Positions 16,211 to 25,472 of a stretch of DNA of 64,000 nt are shown piece after piece (positions within the stretch are counted from its first letter, which is position 1; every line of letters begins with the position of its first letter). The position numbers and the translations under genes are program-made. Origin of the DNA: Sphingobium sp. (lineage in GTDB: Bacteria > Pseudomonadota > Alphaproteobacteria > Sphingomonadales > Sphingomonadaceae). The stretch spans positions 231,041-295,040 of the forward strand of contig JAGRES010000013.1 in the NCBI GenBank assembly GCA_020446425.1, written 5' to 3'. The notes under the pieces are model-generated. The model was not told where the DNA came from. It was given only the letters and a program-made list of their open reading frames with translations, and did no database searches.

Positions 16211-18358
16211 ATGACCGAGACTGCAGCGACATTTTGCCGCCTGTGCACCGCTTCTTGTCCTACTCTGGTGGAGTTCAGCGACGGGAAGCCGGTTCGTGTT
16301 ACCGGCAATCGGTCCTCTTCGCTTTATGGCGGTTATACATGTGTGAAAGGCCGCGCGCTTCCGAAGATTCACCTTAACCCCGACCGGCTGCTGTTCAGCC
16401 TCAAAAGGGATGATGCCGGGAAACATCACCGCATCGACACGGATCAGGCGATTGCGGAGATTGCCGACAAACTGTCCAGCCTGATCGAAGAGCATGGACC
16501 ACGATCGGTTGCCGTTTATTATGGCAACTCGGTTGTTCCCTATCCGGTATTGTCCTTCGTCGCCGCCATGTTCATGACCGCGATCAAGTCGCCAATGAGC
16601 TTTTCCGCAGCGACGCTGGACCAGCCTGGAATACCGATTTCCAATGCGCTGCACGGCAAATGGCTTGGCGGGCGGACAGCCGCTGCGGATGCCGACGCCG
16701 CCCTGATCATCGGCGGCAATCCGGTCATCTCCAAGCAATATCTGTCGCAGAACCCCGCGCGGCAGCTCAAGGATCGCGTCAACGCAGGCATGAAGCTGAT
16801 TGTGATTGATCCACGCCGAACGGAGACAGCGCGGCGCGCTCATGTTCACCTGCAGGTTCGGCCAGGTGAGGATGCGACGGTCCTTGCAGGCATCATCAAT
16901 CTGCTGATCGCACAGGACGCGGTCGACCAGGCGTTTGTTGCCGAAAATGTCGACGGCCTTGATCAGCTCGCCAAGGCTGTTGAGCCGTTCACACCCGAAT
17001 ATGTGGCTGAGCGGGCCGGGATAAGCGGTGACGATTTGCAGGAAGCCGCCAATGTTCTGGGGCAGGCCCGGCGCGCTTATGTTGCAGGCGGAACCGGCAT
17101 CAGCATGACTGGCCATGGCAATCTGTGTTTCTACCTGCTGCTCTGCCTCCAATCCATTCGTGGCTTCTGGCCGCGCGCTGGCGACACGTTCACTGCGTCG
17201 GCGGTGCTTACGGCGCAAGTCGAACCAAAGGCTCAGCCGCAGTCTCCCTCAAGCGCATTTACTGGCGACGCACTCAGAGTTCGTGACCTCAAGCAATCAA
17301 TAGCGGGCTTTCCCACAAGCGGCCTTCCCGACGAAATCCTGACACCGGGCGAAGGGAGAGTGAGAGCACTGATATGCCTTGGCAATCCGCTGGCGGCATG
17401 GCCGGACTCCGCGCTTGCGCACAAGGCCATGTCCGAGCTTGAGCTGCTGGTTGTCCCCAATGTTGAATATTCAGAGACAGCGCGGGTCGCACATTATGTT
17501 CTGGCAACGAAACAAATATTGGAAACTCCGGCGACGACACAGCTGGTCGAGGTGACCAAGAACGTCCACCATGGCTATGGCTGGGATGTTCCCTATGCAC
17601 ATTATACACCGGCATTGCTTGATCCGCCCGAGGAGTCCGATCTGATCGAGGATTGGCAAATCTTCTACCGGGTCGCGCAATTGATGGGCCGCCCGATGCA
17701 GTTCTTTGGCGCAGATGGATCACCATGCGAGCGCGACGGAGAAGAGCCCACGACGGACGAACTGATCGACCTGCTGTGTCAGGGGTCAGGAGTTCCGATG
17801 GAGGAAGTCCGCTGTCACCCAGACGGAAAGATATTTGCGGAGGCGCAGCAGTCAGTCGCTCCTCGCGATCCGAGTTGCACCGGCCGGCTTAATGTTGCCG
17901 ACGATCTGATGATGGCGGAACTTTCTGAGGTTGCTGCGCAACAGCCGCCCAGCGACGACAAATGCACATACCCGTTCCAGCTCATCACCAGAAGAAACGA
18001 CGGTGTCGTCAACTCGATGTTTCGGCGCATACCCGATATGCACAAAGCAGGCTATAATCCGGCATTCATGGCCCCCAGCGATCTGGAGGAATTGGGGCTG
18101 CAGTCAGGCAGCCTGATATCCATCACGTCGCGTCATGGCAAAGTGACAGCGATCCTTGAAAGCGATGCCACATTGCGGCCGGGCGTGGTGTCGATCAGTC
18201 ACGGTTTTGGGCCCGCCATGGGTGAAGATGACGACCCGCTGGCCGTCGGCACAAACGTCAACAGACTTCTCAGGATGGATGTCGGTCACGACCCGATAAG
18301 CGGCATCCCCCGTATGGGCGCGGTCGCCGTGGCAGTGGAGGCTGCTGCTACCGCTTGA
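16211..18358 (+). CDS. Molybdopterin-dependent oxidoreductase, cytoplasmic single-subunit type
   Basis: A 715-residue protein of the DMSO-reductase superfamily. An N-terminal [4Fe-4S] motif is complete: Cys9, Cys12, Cys16 and Cys44 (C-x2-C-x3-C-x27-C), followed by KGR. The molybdopterin domain shows IIGGNPVISKQ and VIDPRRTETARRAHVHLQVRPGED. A molydopterin dinucleotide-binding C-terminal domain starts near residue 590. There is no Tat signal and no electron-transfer or membrane subunit nearby, so it should act in the cytoplasm. It follows the amidohydrolase by 38 bp and is probably co-transcribed. The reaction could be hydroxylation, hydration or reduction; it cannot be chosen from sequence. 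Confidence 0.9.
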   Translation: MTETAATFCRLCTASCPTLVEFSDGKPVRVTGNRSSSLYGGYTCVKGRALPKIHLNPDRLLFSLKRDDAGKHHRIDTDQAIAEIADKLSSLIEEHGPRSVAVYYGNSVVPYPVLSFVAAMFMTAIKSPMSFSAATLDQPGIPISNALHGKWLGGRTAAADADAALIIGGNPVISKQYLSQNPARQLKDRVNAGMKLIVIDPRRTETARRAHVHLQVRPGEDATVLAGIINLLIAQDAVDQAFVAENVDGLDQLAKAVEPFTPEYVAERAGISGDDLQEAANVLGQARRAYVAGGTGISMTGHGNLCFYLLLCLQSIRGFWPRAGDTFTASAVLTAQVEPKAQPQSPSSAFTGDALRVRDLKQSIAGFPTSGLPDEILTPGEGRVRALICLGNPLAAWPDSALAHKAMSELELLVVPNVEYSETARVAHYVLATKQILETPATTQLVEVTKNVHHGYGWDVPYAHYTPALLDPPEESDLIEDWQIFYRVAQLMGRPMQFFGADGSPCERDGEEPTTDELIDLLCQGSGVPMEEVRCHPDGKIFAEAQQSVAPRDPSCTGRLNVADDLMMAELSEVAAQQPPSDDKCTYPFQLITRRNDGVVNSMFRRIPDMHKAGYNPAFMAPSDLEELGLQSGSLISITSRHGKVTAILESDATLRPGVVSISHGFGPAMGEDDDPLAVGTNVNRLLRMDVGHDPISGIPRMGAVAVAVEAAATA

Positions 18359-18367
18359 CGCCAGGCA

Positions 18368-19147
18368 TCATTTTGGAGCCATGCGAATGGCGCCGTCGAG
18401 CCTGATGCTTTCGCCATTGAGATAGACATTGCGGAGAATTTCAAGCGCGAGCGAGGCATATTCCACAGGGTCGCCAAAACGCTTGGGGAAAGGAACGGAG
18501 GCGGCAAGCGCCTGTTTGATGGTATCGGGTGCGCCCGCCATTAGCGGCGTGTCGAAGATCCCGGGCAATATCGTGTTCACCCGGATTCCTTCGTTCATAA
18601 GGTCGCGCGCTATGGGCAGCGTCATTCCGACAATGGCTGCTTTTGAGGCTGAATAACCCGCCTGCCCTATCTGTCCGTCTGTTGCCGCGACACTGGCGGT
18701 ATTGACGATCGCGCCGCGTTCACCTGTTTCAAGCGGGTCGAGAGACAACATTCCAGCTGCGGATTTGCTGATGCACCGGAAGGTGCCCAGGACGTTCACC
18801 TGAATGATGCGGTCGAAGAGGTCGAGAGGATAACTCCTCACCTCGCCGGTCTCGCGATTGCGGGAGGCAGTTTTCACCGACTTCCCGATGCCTGCGCAGT
18901 TTACGAGGATGCGCTCCTGCCCGTGCGCGGCACGTGCACTGGCAAACCCGGCGTCGACCGAAGCATCGTCAGTAACATCGACCTGGCAATAGGTGCCGCC
19001 AATTTCATGAGCAAGCACCTCCCCGGCCTCCTGATTGATGTCGAATAGCGCAACCTTGGCGCCCGCCTGATTGAGCGCGCGCGCTGTCGCAGCGCCGAGC
19101 CCGCTTGCTCCTCCAGTGACGATGGCAGACAGTCCGTTGAGTTCCAT
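18368..19147 (-). CDS. SDR, type II 3-hydroxyacyl-CoA dehydrogenase (HSD10)-like
   Basis: Short-chain dehydrogenase of 259 residues with TGGASGLG, NCAG, the NTASVAA serine region and YSASK. The internal stretch with the RNRETGEVRSYPLDLFDRII insert and the ending with NGESIRLDGAIRMAPK are typical of HSD10-like 3-hydroxyacyl-CoA dehydrogenases. It could supply the NAD-dependent step of beta-oxidation missing from the FadB-like protein at 39676. It is convergent with the molybdopterin gene and divergent from the acyl-CoA dehydrogenase operon; palindrome copy 3 is 141 bp before its ATG. Confidence 0.9.
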   Translation of the reverse strand: MELNGLSAIVTGGASGLGAATARALNQAGAKVALFDINQEAGEVLAHEIGGTYCQVDVTDDASVDAGFASARAAHGQERILVNCAGIGKSVKTASRNRETGEVRSYPLDLFDRIIQVNVLGTFRCISKSAAGMLSLDPLETGERGAIVNTASVAATDGQIGQAGYSASKAAIVGMTLPIARDLMNEGIRVNTILPGIFDTPLMAGAPDTIKQALAASVPFPKRFGDPVEYASLALEILRNVYLNGESIRLDGAIRMAPK

Positions 19148-19287
19148 GCCTGATTATCCACTCCTGATCATGTTGGTTTGCAGAAGTCAGAACGGCCTCT
19201 CGGGCCGCTGTGAAGTCCGCAATTATCATCGAGATGATGCTTATATCCGCCCTGTCGTCGGCTTATGGCAAGATGGATCCGGGGTTA

Positions 19288-19301
19288 ATCACATGCGTGA
19301 T
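19288..19301. promoter_or_regulatory. Cluster palindrome ATCA-N6-TGAT, copy 3
   Basis: ATCACATGCGTGAT is a near-perfect palindrome (ATCAC-N4-GTGAT) 141 bp upstream of the reverse SDR start. Confidence 0.75.
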
Positions 19302-19427
19302 GGTTCGGTCGCATACGTTTCAACCGGACCAGTAATATTGCATAGATACTGTATGTGATCCTCAAGGGAAGAAGGGGAATAAGTGGTTGCAGGCTGTGAC
19401 ATATTCACGGTCATGCGCAAGACGGCA

Positions 19428-19441
19428 ATCATATATGTAAT
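19428..19441. promoter_or_regulatory. Near-match cluster palindrome, copy 4
   Basis: ATCATATATGTAAT differs from the consensus by one base in the right half-site. It is 156 bp upstream of the acyl-CoA dehydrogenase ATG at 19597. Confidence 0.55.
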
Positions 19442-19596
19442 CGAACTGATGGACGACAGGTATCAGGACCGCATTACCTTCACCCGCGAAGATGTGATGA
19501 ATGATCCTCAATCGGCGACGTCAGGTAGGTAAGCGGTTATATTGCCAAACCAGTCAAATGATGACGTGAATTTGAGAGGGTGATCCGAGGCGAAGT

Positions 19597-20715
19597 ATGA
19601 ATTTTGCATTTTCCGAAGATCAGGAGAGTCTGCGCGATCAGGTCCGGCGTTTTTTCGCTGACCGGTGTCCGCCAGAGGCTGTCCGGAGAATTTTCGAAGG
19701 CGAGGACGCTTTCGACCGGTCGCTCTACGGCGAAATGGCGGGCATGGGTTTGCTGGGCGCGGCCATTCCCGAAGACTATGGCGGCAGCGGCATGGGGCCG
19801 CTGGAACTCTGCGTCATTGCCGAGGAAGCCGGACGCGTACTCGCACCTGTACCGCTGCTCTCATCCATCTATCTTGCCGCCGAGCTTTTGATGAATGCCG
19901 GAACAGATGCGCAAAAGAGCAGCTGGCTAGCACGCTTGGCAAGCGGTGAGGCCATTGCCACTTTCGCGCATGCGGAGCGGGCCGGGCCGGTGATAGCGAA
20001 TACTATCAGCGCGTCCATCAGCGATGGAAAGCTGAACGGTGCCAAGGTACCGGTCGCGCATGGCGCGACGGCCAATATGGCGATTGTATCGGCGCGGGAG
20101 GGCGAGCAGGTGTCGCTGTGGCTGGTCGATCTTCATGACCCGACGGTGAAGCGCGAAACGCTTGCAAATCTGGACCCCACTGCGCCGCAGGCACGGTTGC
20201 ATTTTGAGAATACACCCGCCGAGCCGCTGCCAAACTCAGGGTGGATGACCATTAAACACGCGCTTGATCGCGCAGCAGTGTTGCTCGCCTTTGAACAGAT
20301 TGGCGGTGCGGACAGGGCGCTCGAAAGTGCGCGGGATTATGCGCTGGAGCGCATGGCATTCGGCCGGCAGATCGGTTCGTTCCAGGCGATAAAGCATATG
20401 CTCGCGGACATGTATGTTGCTGCGACGCTTGCGCGGTCGAACAGCTATTATGGCGCTTGGGCTCTTTCCACCGGTGCAGAGGAACTGCCCGCTGCCGCAG
20501 CGACTGCGCGGGTGTCTGCCACGGAGGCTTTTCTGCTGTGTGCCAAGAATAATATTCAGGCGCATGGCGGCATGGGGTTCACCTGGGAAGCCGAAAACCA
20601 TCTTTATTATCGCCGCGCAAATGCGCTCGCGCTGGCCCTTGGTTCGCAATCGGTGTGGGAGGATCGCCTGATCGCGAACCTTCGTGACAGCGACCGCGCG
20701 AAATCGGCTGCTTGA
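19597..20715 (+). CDS. Acyl-CoA dehydrogenase family protein, FadE beta-type subunit
   Basis: A 372-residue flavoprotein-type subunit. The N-terminal helical domain and PEDYGGSGMGPLELCVIAEEAGR are typical. The C-terminal helix reads QAHGGMGFTWEAENHLYYRRANALALALGS and lacks the E-G-T/E-G-G segment that carries the catalytic Glu of ordinary acyl-CoA dehydrogenases. Such subunits form alpha2beta2 enzymes with a neighbour in actinobacterial steroid degradation. It is first of three acyl-CoA dehydrogenase genes and lies 10 bp before the next, which suggests a heteromeric complex. Confidence 0.88.
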   Translation: MNFAFSEDQESLRDQVRRFFADRCPPEAVRRIFEGEDAFDRSLYGEMAGMGLLGAAIPEDYGGSGMGPLELCVIAEEAGRVLAPVPLLSSIYLAAELLMNAGTDAQKSSWLARLASGEAIATFAHAERAGPVIANTISASISDGKLNGAKVPVAHGATANMAIVSAREGEQVSLWLVDLHDPTVKRETLANLDPTAPQARLHFENTPAEPLPNSGWMTIKHALDRAAVLLAFEQIGGADRALESARDYALERMAFGRQIGSFQAIKHMLADMYVAATLARSNSYYGAWALSTGAEELPAAAATARVSATEAFLLCAKNNIQAHGGMGFTWEAENHLYYRRANALALALGSQSVWEDRLIANLRDSDRAKSAA

Positions 20716-20725
20716 GGACTGTCAG

Positions 20726-21961
20726 ATGGATTTCAATGACACCGCAGAAGAAGCCGAATTCCGGGCCAAAGTAAGAAGCTGGATCCATGCGAATGCTCCC
20801 AAGGATCTGGAGCCGGAACTCAGCAGAGCCGCCTTCGGAACGAGCGGCATTGTCAGTCAGGATCCGCTAACGGCGTCAAAGGCGTGGCAGCGGAAAAAGG
20901 CAGATGCGGGTTATGCCTGCCCACGCTGGCCGACGGAATATGGCGGCGCTGGCTTCTCCCCGATTGAAAGCGTGATCTGGAGCCAGGAAGAGGGGCCGTT
21001 TGCTGCGCTGTCGGCACAATTCACCGTGGGTCACGGAATGTGCGGCCCAACGATGATGGAATGGGCGAGCGAAGATCAAAAGCACCGCTATCTGCCGCCT
21101 CTCGCGGCCGGAGAGGAAATATGGTGTCAGCTGTTCTCTGAACCTGCTGCCGGGTCCGATCTCGCCGGCATACGCACACGCGCGCAAAAGGACGGCGACG
21201 ACTGGATCGTCAACGGGCAGAAAATATGGACCAGTGCCGCGCATCTGGCGAGTTTCGGGCTATTGCTTACCCGGACTGACCCTGATGTCCCCAAGCACAA
21301 GGGTTTGACCATGTTCTTCCTGGACATGCATTCCCCCGGCGTAGAAGTGCGGCCGATCAAACAGGCAAATGGCCGGTCCGGTTTCAACGAGGTGTATTTC
21401 ACCGACGTGCGCATTCCCGACGCCCAGCGTCTGGGTGCTCCTGGCGCCGGATGGCAGGTTTCGCTCACCACGCTGATGAACGAACGCCTCTCGCTCGGTT
21501 CCGCCATTTCGACCGGATTTCCGGCATTGCTCGATTATTGCAGGCACCTGGAACTGAACGGCAAACCGGCAGTGGACGATCCCATGGTGCGATCCCGGCT
21601 CGCGAAACTGGCGATAAAGGAAAGCGGGCTCAAATATACCGCTTTCAGGGCGATCACAGCCTTGTCGAAAGGTGAGGCCCCCGGCCCGGAAAACTCGATC
21701 GGTAAGCTGGTGGCAGGCCTTACGATGCAGGAGCTCGCCATGTTCGCGCTCGATCTGCAGGGGCAGGCAGGCGTGCTGGGCGAAGAGGCTGACGGCTATT
21801 TCCAGACCCTGCTGATGCGCGCGCCCGCCATCCGGATAGAGGGCGGGACGGATGAAATCTTGCGCACAATCATTGGAGAGCGCGTTCTGGGCTTACCGCC
21901 GGACCTGCGCGCCGATCGGGGTATCCCGTTCCGCGACATACCGACAAGGGGCCGCGACTGA
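20726..21961 (+). CDS. Acyl-CoA dehydrogenase, FadE alpha-type subunit
   Basis: A 411-residue acyl-CoA dehydrogenase. It starts at the ATG after GAGGA; the longer frame from 20684 would overlap the upstream gene. It shows WPTEYGGAGF, the FAD-binding SEPAAGSDLAG, WTSAAH, and a C-terminal RIEGGTDEILRTIIGERVLGLP that retains the Glu. Together with the 19597 protein, which lacks this Glu, it forms the arrangement expected for a heterotetrameric enzyme acting on a bulky cyclic acyl-CoA. The substrate is inferred only in general terms. Confidence 0.9.
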   Translation: MDFNDTAEEAEFRAKVRSWIHANAPKDLEPELSRAAFGTSGIVSQDPLTASKAWQRKKADAGYACPRWPTEYGGAGFSPIESVIWSQEEGPFAALSAQFTVGHGMCGPTMMEWASEDQKHRYLPPLAAGEEIWCQLFSEPAAGSDLAGIRTRAQKDGDDWIVNGQKIWTSAAHLASFGLLLTRTDPDVPKHKGLTMFFLDMHSPGVEVRPIKQANGRSGFNEVYFTDVRIPDAQRLGAPGAGWQVSLTTLMNERLSLGSAISTGFPALLDYCRHLELNGKPAVDDPMVRSRLAKLAIKESGLKYTAFRAITALSKGEAPGPENSIGKLVAGLTMQELAMFALDLQGQAGVLGEEADGYFQTLLMRAPAIRIEGGTDEILRTIIGERVLGLPPDLRADRGIPFRDIPTRGRD

Positions 21962-21995
21962 CCGTGCCAAAGGGTGAGAGAAGATAGGAACGTCC

Positions 21996-23159
21996 ATGAA
22001 TTTTGATCTGACCGATGAACAGGAGAGCCTGAAAGAGGCCGCCAGGCGTTTCGCCAGCGAGCAGCTGCCGGAGCTTGCGGTCGAACTGGAAAAAACGTCG
22101 GACCCGGTGCCGGACGAATGGCTGAAGCGCTATGCAGACCTGGGTTTTCTCGGCGTCAATATCGGCGCGCAATATGGCGGTCTTGGCTTGGGACCACTGG
22201 AAGCGCTGATTGTGATGGAAGAGTTTGCAAAGGTTTCCGGCGCTGTCGCGTTTCCCGTGTTTGAATCATGTACGGGGCCTGTGAAGGTGATCGAACGCTA
22301 TGGTTCCGATGCGCTTAAACAGCGCGTCATTCCGCGCGTTTGCGCCGGCGAGATGATCATTGCGATCTCGATGTCCGAAGCGGACGCGGGAACTGCGCTC
22401 ACCGACCTCAAGACAGTCGGCAAAATCAATGGCGACACTATTATTCTGAATGGCGCAAAGCGGTGGTGTTCCGGCGGCGGTCATGCCGACGGATATCTGG
22501 TATATTGCAGGCTGGACGATACACCGGGCGCCAAGGGTATCGGTGCCGTCTATGTGGACAAGGATACACCGGGATTGTCGTTCGGCGCGCGCGAGCAGCT
22601 GATGGGCTTTCGCGGTGTAGCATCGGCAGACATCTATCTCGATAATGTTGAAGTGCCCGTCGACCAGATCGTCGTTCCCGCCGGCGGCTTCCCGAAACTT
22701 ATGGCGGCATTCGGACTGGAGCGTTGCGGCAACGCCATCATGTCGCTGGCACAGGCGGCAGGAGCATTGGAAGATGTAACCGCCTATGTGCAGGAGCGTC
22801 AGCAGTTCGGACGGCCGATAGTCGAATTCCAGGCGGTCCAGCTGCGCCTTGCAGAGATGAAAATGAAGGTCGAGGCCGGACGCCTGTTGATCTACCGAGC
22901 GGCATGTAATGCTGGATCGGAAAATCCCAGCATTCTGGATTCATCGTTGGCCAAATGCTTTGCCAACGAGGTTTCACGCGAAGTGACCGGGTCTGCGATT
23001 CAGCTGATGGGCGGATATGGCTATTCCAAGGAAAATGCGATGGAGCGCCGGTTCCGCGATTCATGGGGCTGGGGTATCGCCGGCGGCGCAATTGATATTC
23101 AGAAAGTGAATATCGCGTCCGCCATGGTTGGCCGCCGTTTCAACCAGCGTGCATCCTGA
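21996..23159 (+). CDS. Acyl-CoA dehydrogenase family protein
   Basis: A 387-residue member with SMSEADAGTALTDL at the flavin loop and FGRPIVEFQAVQLRLAEM in the C-terminal domain. The C-terminal catalytic region reads RDSWGWGIAGGAIDIQKVNIA, with Ala where the usual Glu-containing E-G-T segment is expected, so its catalytic base is either elsewhere or supplied by a partner. It is the third gene of the triplet, 34 bp after the previous one, and followed by an acyl-CoA ligase. Confidence 0.88.
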   Translation: MNFDLTDEQESLKEAARRFASEQLPELAVELEKTSDPVPDEWLKRYADLGFLGVNIGAQYGGLGLGPLEALIVMEEFAKVSGAVAFPVFESCTGPVKVIERYGSDALKQRVIPRVCAGEMIIAISMSEADAGTALTDLKTVGKINGDTIILNGAKRWCSGGGHADGYLVYCRLDDTPGAKGIGAVYVDKDTPGLSFGAREQLMGFRGVASADIYLDNVEVPVDQIVVPAGGFPKLMAAFGLERCGNAIMSLAQAAGALEDVTAYVQERQQFGRPIVEFQAVQLRLAEMKMKVEAGRLLIYRAACNAGSENPSILDSSLAKCFANEVSREVTGSAIQLMGGYGYSKENAMERRFRDSWGWGIAGGAIDIQKVNIASAMVGRRFNQRAS

Positions 23160-23226
23160 TGCACCGCCCGCCAGTTGAATGAACGGCCTCTTGTCGTTTG
23201 CAGCGAAATGATCGGATCTATTTGAT

Positions 23227-24762
23227 ATGCATCCCGCGAACCATGTTCAAACTGCGCCCGATCGCCCTGCCCTGATCATGGCAGGTAGTGGCGAGACCAT
23301 TACCTACAGCCAGCTTGAGCACCGCTCGAACCAGGGCGCGCATCTTTTCCGGTCCATCGGCCTGAAAACGGGGGATGTCGTTGCCATATTGATGGAAAAT
23401 AACCCCCGCTTTCTCGAAATCGCGTGGGCCGCCCAGCGTGCAGGCCTGTATTTCACATGCATCTCGACCAAGCTGACGGCTGTTGAAGTCGAATATATTT
23501 TGAACGACTGCGCTGCTCAGGCGCTCATCACCTCTCCCAACATGCAAATCGCGGATGAGCTTGCGGGCCTGATGGAGGGTCTACTGCTGTATATGGTGGA
23601 TGAGGCACATGCTTCGTTTCGCAGCTATGAGCAGGAAATCAGCCAGTTTCCGGTCACTCCGATAGCGGATCAGGCACCCGGAGCAGATATGCTCTACACG
23701 TCCGGTACCACCGGCAGGCCAAAGGGCGTTAAGCTGGAGTCCACCGCAACCGCCTTTGACGACGAAGTCCGTATGGAAGTGGTGTGCCGTGCACTTTTCG
23801 GCTTCCGCGAAGGAACCGTCTATCTATGCCCTGCTCCGCTATATCACTCGGCACCGCTCCGTTTTGCGATGACGGTGCAGCGTCTGGGCGGGACCGTTAT
23901 ATTAATGGAGAAATTCGATCCGGAAGCCGCGCTGGCGCTTATCGAAAAATACCGGATAGACTCTGCCCAGTTCGTTCCCACACACTTCATCCGCATGCTC
24001 AAGCTGCCGGCGGAAATCCGGGAGCACTATGATGTCTCTTCGCTCCAATCGGTCATTCACGCATCGGCTCCCTGTCCGGTACCGGTGAAAGAGCAGATGA
24101 TTGCCTGGTGGGGCCCTGTCATCCACGAATTTTATTCGGGTACCGAACCGGTAGGCATGTGTCACATCACCTCAGCGGAATGGCTGGCGCACAAGGGGTC
24201 AGTGGGCAAGGCGGTGAGAGGCACATTGCACATCTGCGATGATGACGGGAACCCCCTGCCCCCAAGAGCCGAAGGCCTCGTCTATTTTGAGGGCGGAACC
24301 GAAGTTTCCTACCATAACGACACGGAAAAAACGAAAGAGATACGCAACCAGCACGGCTGGTCCACCCTGGGAGATGTGGGTTGGGTCGATGAGGATGGCT
24401 ATCTGTATCTGACCGACCGCAAGAGCTTCATGATCATTTCAGGCGGCGTCAACATCTATCCTCAGGAGATCGAGAATCTGCTGATCGGCCATCCCAAGAT
24501 TGCCGACGTTGCAGTCGTGGGCGCGCCCCATCCGGAAATGGGCGAACAGGTGGTTGCCGTCGTTCAGCCCATGCCCGGTATCACGCCTGATGCCGGGCTG
24601 GCGGCAGAGATTACAGAATTTGCGCGGGATCATCTCAGCCATGTAAAGGCCCCGCGGCGCGTTGACTTCATGGAAGAGCTGCCGCGGCATCCGACCGGCA
24701 AGTTGTACAAGCGGCTGATCAGAGACGCCTATTGGGGCAAGACCGACACCAGCATCGTGTAA
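23227..24762 (+). CDS. Acyl-CoA synthetase (AMP-dependent ligase)
   Basis: An adenylate-forming enzyme of 511 residues. The P-loop-like motif is YTSGTTGRPKGV, the A5 motif is FYSGTEPVG, A7 is STLGDVGWVDEDGYLYLTDR and the C-terminal catalytic Lys region reads PRHPTGKLYKRLIR. It converts a carboxylic acid to its CoA thioester with ATP, presumably feeding the acyl-CoA dehydrogenases in the same operon. The ATG at 23227 has a weak ribosome site, so the start is not certain. It resembles FadD17/FadD3-type ligases of steroid degraders in general layout; specificity is unknown. Confidence 0.92.
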   Translation: MHPANHVQTAPDRPALIMAGSGETITYSQLEHRSNQGAHLFRSIGLKTGDVVAILMENNPRFLEIAWAAQRAGLYFTCISTKLTAVEVEYILNDCAAQALITSPNMQIADELAGLMEGLLLYMVDEAHASFRSYEQEISQFPVTPIADQAPGADMLYTSGTTGRPKGVKLESTATAFDDEVRMEVVCRALFGFREGTVYLCPAPLYHSAPLRFAMTVQRLGGTVILMEKFDPEAALALIEKYRIDSAQFVPTHFIRMLKLPAEIREHYDVSSLQSVIHASAPCPVPVKEQMIAWWGPVIHEFYSGTEPVGMCHITSAEWLAHKGSVGKAVRGTLHICDDDGNPLPPRAEGLVYFEGGTEVSYHNDTEKTKEIRNQHGWSTLGDVGWVDEDGYLYLTDRKSFMIISGGVNIYPQEIENLLIGHPKIADVAVVGAPHPEMGEQVVAVVQPMPGITPDAGLAAEITEFARDHLSHVKAPRRVDFMEELPRHPTGKLYKRLIRDAYWGKTDTSIV

Positions 24763-24794
24763 CCATTGTCCGGATAAACGCGGGCCCGGAACAG

Positions 24795-25268
24795 TCAGCT
24801 TCTGGGGTGTCCGCCGATCAAAACGACGAACACGCTCGCCGGAACATCACCGCGATTATACCAGCAGTGGGATGTGCCGTTCTGCACGAAAATATCTCCC
24901 GTGTTGAATTGCAGCACTTCCCCCGTATCCAGTTCCATATGCACCGTCCCTGCGGTCACGATGCCAATATCGACTGTGTCGCTGCGATGCATGCCCGGCG
25001 CCTCGCCTGTGACGGCACCATCACGTTCAGCCGCCAGGACGGTTTGTGAGGGAAGGATGTGCATGAAGGTTGCCCGGTAACCGTTGGGCCCTGGAAAGAG
25101 ATCGCCGAAAGCTGGCGGAGTGCCGTCATTGGGAAAGCTGGGGGCTTCGTCGCTGCCCCAGATATGCGCGAACAGAAACCCGCCGCCAAGCGCCTGAAGC
25201 TCGATTTCGCTGCTTGCGGCATGAGAGCGGCCATTCGCGCTTTCACCTGTCACAAAGCATTTTGCCAT
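24795..25268 (-). CDS. Cupin-domain protein
   Basis: A 157-residue single cupin. The two motifs are visible: HRSDTVDIGIVTAGTVHMELDTGEV with the His/Asp side, and GDIFVQNGTSHCWYNRG with the second His. GAGGAGAAG precedes the ATG. It is convergent with the acyl-CoA ligase gene and divergent from the SDR at 25473, with palindrome copy 5 between them. Cupins of this size may be dioxygenases, isomerases or sensors; no function is assigned. Confidence 0.85.
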   Translation of the reverse strand: MAKCFVTGESANGRSHAASSEIELQALGGGFLFAHIWGSDEAPSFPNDGTPPAFGDLFPGPNGYRATFMHILPSQTVLAAERDGAVTGEAPGMHRSDTVDIGIVTAGTVHMELDTGEVLQFNTGDIFVQNGTSHCWYNRGDVPASVFVVLIGGHPRS

Positions 25269-25379
25269 TCAACTTCTCCTCATATTCAGGCTTTTGATTA
25301 TGCATCGACCGTCGGTTTTGATGCAGTATGAGCCCGATCGTAATCGAACGACAGACCCGGAAAAGAGCACTCGCCCCTT

Positions 25380-25393
25380 ATCATATATATGAT
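25380..25393. promoter_or_regulatory. Cluster palindrome ATCA-N6-TGAT, copy 5 (perfect)
   Basis: ATCATATATATGAT is a perfect 14-bp palindrome, extended by T and A on either side to 16 bp (25379-25394). It lies 112 bp before the cupin start and 80 bp before the SDR start. A shorter ATCA-TC-TGAT variant follows at 25421. Confidence 0.78.
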
Positions 25394-25472
25394 ACCGTCC
25401 TCCTGCAGGTTACCTTGTGCATCATCTGATATACGATAACGGGCTAGCGCGATCGGCGCCCAGGAGAGGCTC

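Larger units (their letters stand above)
19148..19596. other. Divergent promoter region
   Basis: About 450 bp without a gene, between the HSD10-like SDR and the acyl-CoA dehydrogenase triplet. It contains two copies of the cluster palindrome, one on each side (19288, 19428). Confidence 0.65.

Noticed and set aside
14645-23215. GATCGGATC occurring both near palindrome copy 1 (about 14646) and before the acyl-CoA ligase (about 23209)
   Set aside because: Only two copies, no consistent position relative to a start, and not linked to the ATCA/TGAT half-sites in the second case. Most likely chance.
25421-25430. ATCA-TC-TGAT beside copy 5
   Set aside because: The half-sites are right but the 2-base spacer is inconsistent with the family, so it is not counted among the nine sites. 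The 4-base-spacer variant at 41161 is treated the same way.
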